Assembly (NCBI RefSeq): GCF_010093135.1
Contig: NZ_PDWK01000007.1
Span: 1-60,456 of the forward strand
DNA: 60,456 nucleotides
Direction of reading: 5' to 3'
From: Pseudoxanthomonas taiwanensis
GTDB taxonomy: Bacteria > Pseudomonadota > Gammaproteobacteria > Xanthomonadales > Xanthomonadaceae
Below the pieces are notes generated by a model. It searched no databases. It was not told where the DNA came from and was given only the letters and a program-made list of their open reading frames with translations. Positions 37,460 to 47,656 of the stretch are shown here, piece by piece. Numbering within the stretch: position 1 is the stretch's first letter; each line of letters starts with the position of its first letter. The position numbers were made by a program, and so were the translations under genes.

Positions 37460-38821
37460 TCAGCGGATCAGGATGAGCGTGGCCAGGCCGAGGAAGCAGA
37501 AGAACCCCATCACGTCGGTCACCGCGGTGACCACCACGGTGCCGGCCACGGCCGGATCGATGTTCATGCGCCGCAGCAGCAGCGGCAGCAGAACGCCGGC
37601 GCAGGCCGCGGCGCAGAAGTTGATCACCAGGGCCAGGGCGATCACCAGGGACAGCACCAGGTCGTGGTACCAAACCAGGGCGATCAGGCCGACGATGCCG
37701 CCGATCAGCACGCCGTTGATCAGCGCCACGCGGATCTCCTTCCACAGCAGGATGCCGGCGTTGCTGGAGCCGACCTGGCCCAGTGCCAGGCCGCGCACCA
37801 TCAGGGTCAGCACCTGCACCGCGGCGTTGCCGCCGATGCCGGCCACGATCGGCATCAGCACCGCCAGCGCCACCACCTTCTCCAGGGTGCCCTCGAACTG
37901 GCCGATCACGCCGGCGGCCAGGAAGGCGGTGAACAGGTTGATGCCCAGCCACACCACGCGGCCGCGCACGGCACGCCTGACCGGCGAAAACAGGTCCTCG
38001 TCCTCGTCCAGGCCGGCCGCGCCCAGGGCCTGGTGCTCGGCCTGGTCGCGGATGATGTCCACCACGTCGTCGATGGTGATGCGGCCGAGCAGGATGTTGT
38101 TCTCGTCCACCACCGGCGCCGAGACCCAGTCGTGGTCGGAGAAGCGGCGGGCCACCTCCTCGGCGCTCTCGCCCACGTAGATGGCCGGCTGCTCGTCGTC
38201 GATCAGACGGTTGATCGGGGTGGAGACCTCGTGCGTCACCAGCGCGGCCAGCGGCACGCGGCCCAGGTACTGGTGGCGCCGGCTGACCACGTACAGGTGG
38301 TCGGTGTGCTCGGGCAGCTCGCCGCGCAGGCGCAGGTAGCGCAGCACCACGTCCACGGTCACGTCGGCGCGCACCGTGACCACGTCCGGGTTCATCAGGC
38401 GGCCGGCGGTGTCCTCCGGGTAGGAGAGCACCTGCTCCAGCCGCTCCCGGTTCTCCCGGTCCATGGACTTGAGGACCTCGTCGATGACCGTGTCCGGCAG
38501 GTCCTCGACCAGGTCGGCCAGGTCGTCGATGTCCAGGTCCTCGACCGCGGCGATGATCTCGTCCGGGTCCATCGCCGCCAGCAGGCTCTCGCGCACCTCG
38601 TCGCCGACGTGCAGCAGCACCTCGCCGTCGTCCTCGGCGTCCACCAGGCCCCAGACCACCTCGCGCTTGCCCGGCGGCAGCGACTCCAGCAGGTTGCCGA
38701 TCTCGGCCGGGGAGAGGGTGTTGACCAGCCGTCGCACCGGGCCGAGCCGGCCGCTGTCCAGGGCGTCGGACAGCATGCGCAGCTGGCGCGCGGTCTTGTC
38801 GTGGCGGACGGCTTCTGCCAT
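37460..38821 (-). CDS. mgtE: Magnesium transporter MgtE
   Basis: 453 aa. The N-domain (superhelix, about 1-130, acidic with DPDEIIAAVEDLDIDDLADLVEDLP) and a CBS pair (about 135-260) act as the cytoplasmic Mg sensor. Five transmembrane helices follow, with the conserved PIVAGIGGNAAVQVLTLMVRGLALGQ and TDVMGFFCFLGLA pore segments. It imports Mg2+ and closes when internal Mg2+ is high. It lies 193 bp downstream of ptsI on the same strand; no Mg riboswitch fold was recognised in that gap (38822-39014). Confidence 0.95.
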   Translation of the reverse strand: MAEAVRHDKTARQLRMLSDALDSGRLGPVRRLVNTLSPAEIGNLLESLPPGKREVVWGLVDAEDDGEVLLHVGDEVRESLLAAMDPDEIIAAVEDLDIDDLADLVEDLPDTVIDEVLKSMDRENRERLEQVLSYPEDTAGRLMNPDVVTVRADVTVDVVLRYLRLRGELPEHTDHLYVVSRRHQYLGRVPLAALVTHEVSTPINRLIDDEQPAIYVGESAEEVARRFSDHDWVSAPVVDENNILLGRITIDDVVDIIRDQAEHQALGAAGLDEDEDLFSPVRRAVRGRVVWLGINLFTAFLAAGVIGQFEGTLEKVVALAVLMPIVAGIGGNAAVQVLTLMVRGLALGQVGSSNAGILLWKEIRVALINGVLIGGIVGLIALVWYHDLVLSLVIALALVINFCAAACAGVLLPLLLRRMNIDPAVAGTVVVTAVTDVMGFFCFLGLATLILIR

Positions 38822-39014
38822 GCGCGTCTCCGGGATTTGGTTGTAGGCCGCGACCCCGACGGACGCGCGGCGGTTCAGATGTCCATGGCGTGGATTATCG
38901 CTTGGGGCAGCGGCGCCAGCCTACCGTGGCCGTGCCGGGAAGCACCCCGGCGCCCCGTCCGGGGAGGGAAGGGCGGTGCATTCTCGCAGCCGCACCGGCC
39001 CGTGGGAACCCCGC

Positions 39015-40733
39015 TCAGCCGCGGCGGGCCTCGGCCAGCCAGCGTTCGATGGCCTGGCGGTCGCGGGCCTGGAGCAGCTGCTCGGACCTGGCCAGCAGCC
39101 GGCCCAGATCGCATTCGCGGATGGCCCGGCGCAGCTCCAGCAGCTTGCCCGGGTGCAGGCTGAACTCGCGCAGCCCCAGGGCCAGCAGCAGCGGCGCCAT
39201 CCACGGGTCGCCGGCCATCTCGCCGCACACCGCCACCGGGATGCGATGGCGGGTGCCGGCGCGGATCACGTGCGCCAGCAGGCGCAGCACGCCGGGGTGC
39301 AGGGGCGAGTACAGGTCCGAGAGCGCGTCGTTGTTGCGGTCCACCGCCAGCAGGTACTGCACCAGGTCGTTGGTGCCGATGGAGAAGAACTCCACCGCGT
39401 CGGCCAGGCTCTCGGCGCCGATCGCCGCGGCCGGCACCTCGATCATCACCCCCAGCGGCGGGGTGGCCACCTCCACGCCGCGGCGGCGCACCGCGGCCAC
39501 GGCGCGGCGCAGGCGGCGGCGCACGATCACCACCTCCTCGCGGCAGCTGACCATAGGCACCAGCACCCGCACCGGGCCGTAGGCGGCGGCGCGGGCGATG
39601 GCGCGCAGCTGGGTGTCGAACACCGCCTCGTGCAGCAGCGACAGGCGCAGGCCGCGCACGCCCAGGGCCGGGTTGTCCTCGTTGCCCAGGCTCAGGCCGG
39701 TACGGTCGGCCTTGTCCGCGCCCAGGTCGAGGGTGCGGAAGGTGACCGGGCGGCCGCTCATGCGCAGCACCGCGTCGCGGTAGACATGGAACTGCTCGTC
39801 CTCGTCCGGCAGGGCGTCGCGCTGCAGGAACAGGAATTCGGTGCGGAACAGGCCCACCCCGGCCGCGCCCAGGGCGTGGGCGCGGGCCAGGTCCTCGGCC
39901 GACTCGGCGTTGGCCAGCAGGGTGATGTCCACCCCGTCGCGGGTGCGGGTGGGCTTGCTGCGCAGCCGCTCCAGGCCGCGCCGCTCGCGCGCCTCCTCCT
40001 GGCGGCGCTGGCGGTAGGTGCGCAGGTCGTCGGCGTCCGGCTCCAGCACCACCCGGCCGGCCTCGCCGTCGACCATGACCACGTCGCCGTCGTTGATCCG
40101 GGCCAGGGCCTCGGCCGCGCCCACCACCAGCGGCATGTGCAGGCTGCGGGCGAGGATGGCGGCGTGCGACAGCGGGCTGCCGGCGGCCGAGACGATGGCC
40201 ACCACGCCCTGGGCCTGCAGCTGGGCCAGCTCCGACGGGGCCACGCTGTGGCACACCAGCACCTCGCCTGCGGTGCCGCGCGGCACCGGGTTGTGGCGGT
40301 GCAGGTGGGCGTGGATGCGCCCGATGACGTGGTCCAGGTCGTCCAGCCGGCTGCGCAGGTACGGGTCGTCCATGCGCTCGAACACCGCGGCCAGGCGGTC
40401 GCGCTGCGCGCGCAGGGCGTAGCCGGCCGAGTAGCGGTGCTGGCGGATCAGTTCCTCCAGCGCCGGGCCCAGCTCCGGATCGTCCAGCAGCAGGGCGTGC
40501 AGGTCGATGAACTCCAGCGCGTCCTGCGACAGCGCGCCGTGCAGCTTCTCGCGCAGGGCGCGCATCTCGGCGCGGGCGGCCTCCAGGGCCGTGCGCAGGC
40601 GCACGATCTCCTCCTGCACGCGCGCGGCCGGCACGTGCTGCTCGACCACCTCCAGCGCGTGCGCCTGGCGCACGCGGGCGCGGCCGAGGGCCATCCCGCG
40701 GGATGCGCCATGGCCGGCGAACACGTGCCTCAT
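39015..40733 (-). CDS. ptsI: Phosphoenolpyruvate--protein phosphotransferase (enzyme I)
   Basis: 572 aa. N-terminal HPr-binding helices, phosphorylatable His190 in SAAGSPLSHAAILARS, and the C-terminal PEP-binding barrel (GVGLFRTEFLFLQRD, EFFSIGTNDLVQYLLAVDRNND, CGEMAGDP with the conserved Cys). It takes phosphate from PEP and passes it to HPr. ATG 40733, with GGAAGGA 9 nt upstream, gives the usual N-terminus. It is the last PTS gene of the cluster; no sugar-specific EIIB or EIIC gene is nearby, pointing to a regulatory chain. Confidence 0.96.
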   Translation of the reverse strand: MRHVFAGHGASRGMALGRARVRQAHALEVVEQHVPAARVQEEIVRLRTALEAARAEMRALREKLHGALSQDALEFIDLHALLLDDPELGPALEELIRQHRYSAGYALRAQRDRLAAVFERMDDPYLRSRLDDLDHVIGRIHAHLHRHNPVPRGTAGEVLVCHSVAPSELAQLQAQGVVAIVSAAGSPLSHAAILARSLHMPLVVGAAEALARINDGDVVMVDGEAGRVVLEPDADDLRTYRQRRQEEARERRGLERLRSKPTRTRDGVDITLLANAESAEDLARAHALGAAGVGLFRTEFLFLQRDALPDEDEQFHVYRDAVLRMSGRPVTFRTLDLGADKADRTGLSLGNEDNPALGVRGLRLSLLHEAVFDTQLRAIARAAAYGPVRVLVPMVSCREEVVIVRRRLRRAVAAVRRRGVEVATPPLGVMIEVPAAAIGAESLADAVEFFSIGTNDLVQYLLAVDRNNDALSDLYSPLHPGVLRLLAHVIRAGTRHRIPVAVCGEMAGDPWMAPLLLALGLREFSLHPGKLLELRRAIRECDLGRLLARSEQLLQARDRQAIERWLAEARRG

Positions 40734-40794
40734 GGGTGGCGGTCCTTCCGCGGGCGCCGGCGCGGCGGGGTCGGGCGGGCCGGCGCCGGCATGC

Positions 40795-41064
40795 TCAGGC
40801 GTCCTCGTCGAAGCGCCGCTCGAACAGCGACACCACCGCCTCCATGGCGGCGGCCTCGTCATCGCCGTCGGTGCGCACGGTCACCGGGGTGCCCTGGCCG
40901 GCGGCCAGCAGCATCACGCCCATGATGCTCTTGGCGTTGACCTCACGCCCCTTGGCCGCCAGCGTGACGGTGCAGCGGAAGGGTGCCAGCGCCTGCACCA
41001 GCTTGGCGGTGGCCCGGGCATGCAGGCCCAGGCGGTTGGGGACGGTGAGTTCACGTTCAAGCAT
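40795..41064 (-). CDS. ptsH: Phosphocarrier protein HPr
   Basis: 89 aa. Catalytic His15 is in NRLGLHARATAKLV and the regulatory Ser46 in REVNAKSIMGVMLLAA, the site used by HPr kinase. It accepts phosphate from enzyme I and passes it to EIIA. The start overlaps the EIIA gene by 8 nt. The presence of Ser46 agrees with the hprK gene in the same cluster. Confidence 0.96.
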   Translation of the reverse strand: MLERELTVPNRLGLHARATAKLVQALAPFRCTVTLAAKGREVNAKSIMGVMLLAAGQGTPVTVRTDGDDEAAAMEAVVSLFERRFDEDA

Positions 41065-41449
41065 CGTCGATGATCGCTCCATTGCGCGTGCCCGCCGCCG
41101 CGGTGGCGGACAGCTCGTCCAGTCCCTGTTCCGGATAGTTCATGACCCGCAGCAGCATGGGCAGGCTCAGCGCGGAGACGCGCCGGACGCGCGTGCCCAG
41201 ACGGGCGACCTTCGCCGCCAGGTTGCTCGGGCTGGCGCCGTACAGGTCGGTCAGCACCAGCACCCCGTCGCCCCCGTCCACCCGGCGCAACGCGGCCGAG
41301 GCGGCGGGCAGCAGCTGTTCCGGATCGGCGTCGAACGGCACCTCGAAGGCCTCCGCCCGCAGCGGCAGGTTGCGCAGCAGGGAGGTGGCCGCGGCCAGGA
41401 CCGCGGTGCCGACGCCGGGATGCGTGATCAGGAGAATGCCACAGGCCAT
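41057..41449 (-). CDS. PTS EIIA component, mannose family
   Basis: 130 aa single EIIA-Man domain. His10 in LLITHPGVG is the phosphorylation site; the core VLVLTDLYGASPSNLAAKVA is typical. In other bacteria the domain is fused to EIIB and works with EIIC/EIID. Here it is alone, so it probably serves as a phosphate-dependent regulator rather than in transport. It is coupled to ptsH by overlap. Confidence 0.93.
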   Translation of the reverse strand: MACGILLITHPGVGTAVLAAATSLLRNLPLRAEAFEVPFDADPEQLLPAASAALRRVDGGDGVLVLTDLYGASPSNLAAKVARLGTRVRRVSALSLPMLLRVMNYPEQGLDELSATAAAGTRNGAIIDDA

Positions 41450-41548
41450 GACCGAAAGTTAACAGACCGGTCGCCACCTGCGACAGCGCGGCGCGCGGTT
41501 TTTTCACGGCGGCATCACGCCCGCCGGGCGGCCCGGGCGGGCGGCGGC

Positions 41549-42418
41549 TCAGTCCTGCTCGCGGTGGTAGGTGGCCACCTCGTCCCAGCCCTGCTGGCGG
41601 AAGTGGGCGGCCAGGCGCTCGGCCAGGTAGACCGAGCGGTGCTTGCCGCCGGTGCAGCCGAAGGCCACGGTGACGTAGGCGCGGGTGTCGTTGCGCAGGC
41701 GCGGCAGCCAGGTGTCGAGGAAACCGGCCACCTGGCGGACGTAGGTGGCCACCTCCGGCTGCGCGTCCAGGTACTCGCGCACCCGGGCGTCGCGCCCGGT
41801 CAGGGGGCGCAGGTCCGGCTCCCAGTGCGGGTTGGGCAGGACCCGGGCGTCGAACACGAAGTCGGCCTCCACGGGCACTCCGCGCCGGTAGGCGAAGGAC
41901 TCGAACAGCAGGGACAGGCCCGGGCTCTGGCCCAGGGCGTGCTCGGTGGTGACCAGGCGCCGCAGCTGGTGCACGTTCAGCGTGCTGGTGTCGATCACCG
42001 CGTCGGCCTCCTCGCGCAGCGGCCGGGTCATCTCGCGCTCGCGGGCGATGGCCTGCGGCAGCGACAGGCCCAGGCGGCTGAGCGGGTGGCGCCGGCGGGT
42101 GTCGGCGTAGCGGCGCAGCAGCACCTCGTCCTCGGCCTCGAAGTAGAGCAGGCGCACGTCCATGCCCAGGTCGTGGGCGGCCTTGCGCCACTCGGCCAGG
42201 CGCGACAGGTCGCCGTGGCGGCTGCGCACGTCGATGCCCACCGCCAGGCGCTCGGGCAGGCCGTCGTCGCGCAGCAGCCGGCGCACGAAGTCCGGCAGCA
42301 GCTCGACCGGCAGGTTGTCGACGCAGTAGTAGTCCAGGTCCTCGAAGGTCTTCAGCGCCACCGACTTGCCCGAGCCGGACAGGCCGCTGACGATGACCAT
42401 GGCGTGCTGGGCGTTCAT
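41549..42418 (-). CDS. rapZ: RNase adapter RapZ (YvcJ/YhbJ)
   Basis: 289 aa. N-terminal P-loop GLSGSGKS (12-19), the [14 protein letters not shown] segment and the conserved C-terminal [17 protein letters not shown]. In enterobacteria RapZ steers RNase E to the sRNA GlmZ and so controls glucosamine-6-P synthesis; in others it is a nucleotide-binding protein of unclear role. It overlaps the hprK end by 4 nt. A 99-bp gap precedes the EIIA gene. Confidence 0.95.
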   Translation of the reverse strand: MNAQHAMVIVSGLSGSGKSVALKTFEDLDYYCVDNLPVELLPDFVRRLLRDDGLPERLAVGIDVRSRHGDLSRLAEWRKAAHDLGMDVRLLYFEAEDEVLLRRYADTRRRHPLSRLGLSLPQAIAREREMTRPLREEADAVIDTSTLNVHQLRRLVTTEHALGQSPGLSLLFESFAYRRGVPVEADFVFDARVLPNPHWEPDLRPLTGRDARVREYLDAQPEVATYVRQVAGFLDTWLPRLRNDTRAYVTVAFGCTGGKHRSVYLAERLAAHFRQQGWDEVATYHREQD

Positions 42419-43368
42419 GGGCCGCGGCGCTCCAGCAGGCTGCTGTGCCGGGCGATGAACATCGCCGCCGGGTCGATGCCCTTGGTGCGCAGGATGTGCA
42501 GGCGGGTGGCGGCCTCGGTGAGCACCGCCAGGTTGCGGCCGGGCATCACCGGCAGGGTGATCAGCGGCACCTCCAGGTCCAGCACCTGGCGCGTGCCGGA
42601 GTCGCCGGTCAGGCGCTCGTAGCCGTGCGGCGAGGGCTCGGTCATCGGCCGGGTCAGGTGCACGATCAGGCGCAGGTACTTGTTCCGCTTGACCGCGGTG
42701 TCGCCGAACATCTCGCGCACGTTGAGCACGCCCAGGCCGCGCACCTCCAGCAGGTCCTGCAGCAGCTCCGGGCAGGTGCCGTCCAGCACGTCCGGGGCGA
42801 TCTGAGTGAACTCGGGGGCGTCGTCGGCCACCAGGCGGTGGCCGCGGCTGAGCAGCTCCAGGGCCAGCTCGCTCTTGCCCGAGCCGGCCTCGCCGGTGAT
42901 CAGCACGCCGATGGAGTAGATCTCCATGAACACGCCGTGCAGGGTCACCCGCGGGGCGAGGGTGCGGGCCAGGTGGTAGGACAGGTGGTTGAGCAGTTCA
43001 TGGCCGCGCCTGGGCGAGACCCACAGCGGGGTGTCGCTCTCCTCGGCGGCGGCGCGCAGGTCCTCGGGGCAGGACTGGTTCTTGCTGATGACCAGGGCCA
43101 GCGGCCGGGCCTGGATGATCTTCTCGATGGTCTCCCAGCGCTGGCGCGGGTCCAGCGAATCCAGCCAGGCCAGCTCCTCGCTGCCCAGGATCTGGACCTT
43201 GTTGGGGTAGACGGCGTTCAGGTATCCGGCCAGCGACGGGCGGCGGGCGTTGGTACCGCCGGATTCGATCTCGCGGTTGCCCCCGTTCTGCCCGGCCACC
43301 CAGCGCAGGCCGAGCTTCTCCTGCTGCTGCTCGAACAGCTCGCGAGCGGTGATGCTGGCGTTCCACAT
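42415..43368 (-). CDS. hprK: HPr kinase/phosphorylase
   Basis: 317 aa. Walker A is GEAGSGKS (159-166); the HprK signature [16 protein letters not shown] and the N-terminal regulatory domain are present. It phosphorylates or dephosphorylates HPr at Ser46 in response to metabolites. The start at 43368 ([15 protein letters not shown]) gives the usual length; the frame extends upstream but into non-conserved sequence. It follows hpf after 88 bp. Confidence 0.96.
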   Translation of the reverse strand: MWNASITARELFEQQQEKLGLRWVAGQNGGNREIESGGTNARRPSLAGYLNAVYPNKVQILGSEELAWLDSLDPRQRWETIEKIIQARPLALVISKNQSCPEDLRAAAEESDTPLWVSPRRGHELLNHLSYHLARTLAPRVTLHGVFMEIYSIGVLITGEAGSGKSELALELLSRGHRLVADDAPEFTQIAPDVLDGTCPELLQDLLEVRGLGVLNVREMFGDTAVKRNKYLRLIVHLTRPMTEPSPHGYERLTGDSGTRQVLDLEVPLITLPVMPGRNLAVLTEAATRLHILRTKGIDPAAMFIARHSSLLERRGP

Positions 43369-43456
43369 GCGGCCCGGCCTCGGCTGTGGGTAGGTAGGGT
43401 CGCGGGATTGTCGCCGAAACCGGCGGCGCGTGGGCACCGCCGGCCGGCGGGGGGCG

Positions 43457-43771
43457 TCACATGGCGTCGGGGACGTCCCGGGGCACGTACTGCTGCTGCT
43501 TCTCCTTGTGCTTGACGATCAGCCGGTCCAGCTTGTCGACCAGCAGGTCGATGGCCGCGTACATGTTCTCGGCGTCGGTCTCCGCGTGCAGGGTGCGGCC
43601 GGGCACGGTGATGGTGGCTTCGACGTGGTGGGAGGGCTTGCGCAGCCCGAGCTGGACCCGCGCCTCGATGGGCTGGTCGAAACGGCGCTCGATGCGTCGC
43701 AGCTTGGTCTCCACGTACTCGCGCAGGGCCGGCGTGACCTCGAGCTGCTGGCCGTAGATGTCAATGCGCAT
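43457..43771 (-). CDS. hpf: Ribosome hibernation promoting factor (short form)
   Basis: 104 aa. One S30AE domain ([32 protein letters not shown] ... [20 protein letters not shown]) with a short charged tail ending DVPDAM, so it is the short HPF rather than the long type. It promotes 100S ribosome dimers in stationary phase. Its place directly after rpoN is conserved across gammaproteobacteria. Confidence 0.95.
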   Translation of the reverse strand: MRIDIYGQQLEVTPALREYVETKLRRIERRFDQPIEARVQLGLRKPSHHVEATITVPGRTLHAETDAENMYAAIDLLVDKLDRLIVKHKEKQQQYVPRDVPDAM

Positions 43772-43830
43772 TGTGTACCTCCTTGGTCGTTGCCGCGGGG
43801 TGGGGCTCCGCGATGCGGATCCGGAGGCCT

Positions 43831-45240
43831 TCAGCCGATGCGGACCCGCTCGTGCGAAGCCGGAATGTTCATGGCCTCACGATACTTCGCCACGGTGCGC
43901 CGCGCCACCGGGATTCCCCCCACCTTGAGCAGCTCGGCCAGCTTGGCGTCCGACAGCGGCTTGCGCGGGTTCTCGTTCTCGATGAGACGCCGGATCATCG
44001 CCTGGATGGCGGTGCTGGAGGCCTCGCCGCCGCCGGTGTCGATGCCCGAGGCGAAGAAGGTCTTGATCGGCAGCGTGCCGCGCGGGGTGCGCACATACTT
44101 GCGGGCGATGGCGCGGGAGACGGTGGATTCGTGCAGGCCAACCTCGGCGGCCACCTCGCGCAGGGTCAGCGGGCGCAGGGCCTGCTCGCCGAACTCGAGG
44201 AAGCCGGCCTGCTGCCGCACCAGGCAGCGCATCACCTTCAGCAGGGTCTCGCCGCGCGCCTCCAGGCCCTTGAGCAGCCAGCGCGCCTCCTGCAGCTGGC
44301 TGCGCAGGTAGCTGGCCTCCTGCTCGCTGCAGCGGCGGATCATCTGCTCGTAGCCGCGGTGGATGGTCACCTTCGGCAGGGCGTGCTGGGACAGGGCCAC
44401 CTTCCACAGGCCGTGCTGGCGCCAGACCACGCAGTCGGGCACCACGTAGCTGTCCGGGTCCAGCTCGCCCAGGCGCTTGCCCGGGCGCGGGTCCAGCGAG
44501 CGCAGCAGCTGCACCGCCTGCGCGGCCTCCTCCGGGCTGCAGCGCAGCTCGTGGGCGATGCCCTCGATGCCGCTGCGGGGCAGGCGCTCCAGCGGGCCGT
44601 CCACGATGCGCAGCGCCAGGGCGTGGCCGGGCGTGGCCGGGTCCAGCGCCTCCAGCTGCAGGTGCAGGCATTCGCCCAGGCTGCGCGCGGCCACGCCCAC
44701 CGGGTCGAAGTGCTGCAGCTGGTGGAGGACGGCCAGCACCTCGTCCTCGCCGACCACCTCCGGCAGCAGGGTCTCGACGATGGCCGACAGCGGCTCGCGC
44801 AGGTAGCCGTCCTCGTCCAGGGCGTCGATCAGGGCCACGCCGATGCGGCGGTCGCGCTCGGACAGGTGCGACAGGTGCAGCTGCCACAGCAGGTGGTCGG
44901 ACAGGCTTTCCGGCTCGGCGGCGCGCTCGGCGTAGCCCTCGCGCTCATCGTCGTCGAAGCCGCCCGGGCGCTCCCGGGACGGCCCTTCGTCCGCCCAGTC
45001 GTCCGCGGGCCCGTCCGGGTCGCCGTCGCCGGCGGCCCCGGCGGCCTCATCGGCCGGGCCGTCGCCGGCGGCGTCCGGCTCGGCCTCGTCGGCCCATTCC
45101 AGCAGCGGATTGGCCTCGATCGCCTGGGCCACCTCGGTGCGCAGTTCCAAGGTGGACATCTGCAGCAGCCGGATGGCCTGACGCAGCTGGGGCGTCATGA
45201 CCAGGCTCTGTCCCAGCGATGTCTGCAGCCGTGCCTTCAT
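43831..45240 (-). CDS. rpoN: RNA polymerase sigma-54 factor
   Basis: 469 aa. Region I is Gln/Leu-rich (TSLGQSLVMTPQLRQAIRLLQMSTLEL). A highly acidic region II (about 55-110) leads to the core-binding domain and a C-terminal HTH. The RpoN box ARRTVAKYR is at about 446-454. It directs transcription from -24/-12 promoters with enhancer-binding proteins. ATG 45240 is the first codon that starts region I directly. Xanthomonadaceae can have two rpoN genes; this one has the classic lptB-rpoN-hpf context. Confidence 0.97.
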   Translation of the reverse strand: MKARLQTSLGQSLVMTPQLRQAIRLLQMSTLELRTEVAQAIEANPLLEWADEAEPDAAGDGPADEAAGAAGDGDPDGPADDWADEGPSRERPGGFDDDEREGYAERAAEPESLSDHLLWQLHLSHLSERDRRIGVALIDALDEDGYLREPLSAIVETLLPEVVGEDEVLAVLHQLQHFDPVGVAARSLGECLHLQLEALDPATPGHALALRIVDGPLERLPRSGIEGIAHELRCSPEEAAQAVQLLRSLDPRPGKRLGELDPDSYVVPDCVVWRQHGLWKVALSQHALPKVTIHRGYEQMIRRCSEQEASYLRSQLQEARWLLKGLEARGETLLKVMRCLVRQQAGFLEFGEQALRPLTLREVAAEVGLHESTVSRAIARKYVRTPRGTLPIKTFFASGIDTGGGEASSTAIQAMIRRLIENENPRKPLSDAKLAELLKVGGIPVARRTVAKYREAMNIPASHERVRIG

Positions 45241-45283
45241 GTCCCTGTCCGTGGGGGCGGCGACGGGGCTGCCGGCCGGGGCG

Positions 45284-46002
<719 letters not shown>

Positions 46003-46006
<4 letters not shown>

Positions 46007-46545
46007 TCGTCCCCGTCCGTGGCCCGGTCCTGCTGCGCGCGCGGCTGGATCACCGTGCGCACGCGGCTGCCGTCGCCGCCGCTCTGCATCTGCCCGCTGG
46101 CCATGTTGTAGACCATCTTCTGGCCGCTGTTGCTGCCGCGCGGGGACTCGACGTGGTAGTTGCCGGTGAGGGTCAGCTGCTCCTTGTCCGGCTCGTACAC
46201 GATGCGGTCGGCGCGCGCGCTCATGGTGCTGCCGTCGTCCATCTGCTGGCGCATCCGCGCCTGCCGACCGGTGAGCACGATCTGTCCGATGTTGCCGTCG
46301 CGGCGCTGCACCTGGGCACGGTCGGCGTTGATCTCCAGGGTGCCCTGGACGATCACCACGTTGCCGATGAAGGTGCAGGTGCCGGCCGCGTCGGTGAGGT
46401 TGCAGTCGGAGGTGTCGGCGTCCACCGTCATCGGCTGGTTGCGGTCCGAGGTCCGGGCCAGCGCGCCCGTGGCCAGCGCGGGCACCAGCGCCAGCAGGAG
46501 GATCGCCCGGCCGGTCCGGGAGCTAGCGGCGCGCGGAAGGTTCAT
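46003..46545 (-). CDS. lptA: LPS transport periplasmic protein LptA
   Basis: 180 aa. Signal peptide (about 1-30, ending ATGALA), then an OstA-type beta-jellyroll ([42 protein letters not shown]...). It forms the periplasmic bridge carrying LPS to LptD. It overlaps lptC by 23 nt and lptB by 4 nt. The C-terminal part after about residue 160 is polar and probably disordered. Confidence 0.93.
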
Positions 46546-47083
46546 AGCGGGTCTTGACCTGGGAAAGGAGGCGGTACCGCCCCGTGCGGAGGTCGGCCTG
46601 CAGGCCGGTGGCGGTCTGGATGATACCGGGTTGGGTCAGTCGCACCGGCTGGTCGGTGCGGGCCAGGTTCTGCCCGGGGACCAGCTCCAGGCGGGTGGTG
46701 CGGAAGGCGGTGGGCGCCGGTGCGGCCGGGTCGCTGTCGCCTTCCACGTTGCCTTCCAGACGGGCCAGTTCGCCGTCCGGGCTGACCCAGGCGCGGTCGG
46801 CGCGCAGCCGCCACGGCCCCGGCTCGCCGGGCACCAGGAACAGCGGCTGCCCGATGTCCAGGCTCTCGTCCTGGCGGCTGCGCTGCAGCACCGGCGCCCG
46901 CAGGCGCACCGACTCGCTGCCCTCCCTGTCCAGCACCACCAGCTCGAAGTCGCGCAGCACGTAGTCCGAGCGCTCGGCCGCGGCGGCCGTCGGCGCGGCC
47001 CGGTCGCGCATGCGCCAGGCCGACCAGCCGCTGACCACGGCGGCCACCAGCAGCACCACGCCCAGGGCGACGCGCCAGTTCAT
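46523..47083 (-). CDS. lptC: LPS export protein LptC
   Basis: 186 aa. One N-terminal membrane helix (about 4-24) and a periplasmic jellyroll domain (YVLRDFELVVLDREGSESVRLRAPVL ... GQPLFLVPGEPGPWRLRADRAWV). It links the LptBFG complex to LptA. The ATG overlaps the kdsC stop by 4 nt. Sequence identity in this family is low, so position in the kdsD-kdsC-lptC-lptA-lptB order is a main argument. Confidence 0.92.
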   Translation of the reverse strand: MNWRVALGVVLLVAAVVSGWSAWRMRDRAAPTAAAAERSDYVLRDFELVVLDREGSESVRLRAPVLQRSRQDESLDIGQPLFLVPGEPGPWRLRADRAWVSPDGELARLEGNVEGDSDPAAPAPTAFRTTRLELVPGQNLARTDQPVRLTQPGIIQTATGLQADLRTGRYRLLSQVKTRYEPSARR

Positions 47084-47646
47084 GCCTGCCGTCCGTCGCG
47101 GGCGGCGCGGCCGCGCAGCAGGGTCTCCACGTGGCCCTGGGCGGCCAGCAGCACGTCGCAGACCTCGCGCACGGCGCCTTCGCCGCCGCGGGCGCGTGTG
47201 ATCCAGTGCACCCGCTCGGCGATCCACGGGTGGGCGTTGGCCGGGGCCACCGCCAGGCCCGCCGCCAGCAGGCAGTCCAGGTCGGGCATGTCGTCGCCGA
47301 CGAAGCAGGTGCGTTCGCGGTCCAAACCATGGCGCGCGGCCAGCGCGTCCATGCAGGCCAGCTTGTCGTGCACGCCGATGTGTGTCTCCAGGCCCAGCTC
47401 GGTGCCGCGCTTGAGCGCCACCAGGCTGTGCCGGGCGGTGATCAGGGCCACGTGGAAGCCGAAGCGGCGCAACAGGGTGAGCCCCTGGCCGTCGAGCACG
47501 CTGAAACTCTTCAGCTCGGTGCCGTTGGCGTCGAAGTACAGCCGGCCATCGGTCAGGGTGCCGTCCACGTCCAGGCACAGCAGGCCGACGCGGGCGGCGC
47601 GCCGGCGGATGTCTTCGTCGATGTGGGCGAGGGGGTCGTAGGCCAT
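47080..47646 (-). CDS. kdsC: 3-deoxy-D-manno-octulosonate 8-phosphate phosphatase
   Basis: 188 aa HAD phosphatase without cap. Motif I is LLCLDVDGTLTDGR, motif II ITARHS and the late CFVGDDMPDLDCL. It makes KDO from KDO-8-P for the LPS core. It starts 10 nt after kdsD. Confidence 0.97.
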   Translation of the reverse strand: MAYDPLAHIDEDIRRRAARVGLLCLDVDGTLTDGRLYFDANGTELKSFSVLDGQGLTLLRRFGFHVALITARHSLVALKRGTELGLETHIGVHDKLACMDALAARHGLDRERTCFVGDDMPDLDCLLAAGLAVAPANAHPWIAERVHWITRARGGEGAVREVCDVLLAAQGHVETLLRGRAARDGRQA

Positions 47647-47656
47647 GGACCAGCGG

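Noticed and set aside
38822-39014. Mg-sensing riboswitch before mgtE
   Set aside because: The 193-bp gap shows no recognisable M-box elements; the CBS domain of MgtE already gives regulation.
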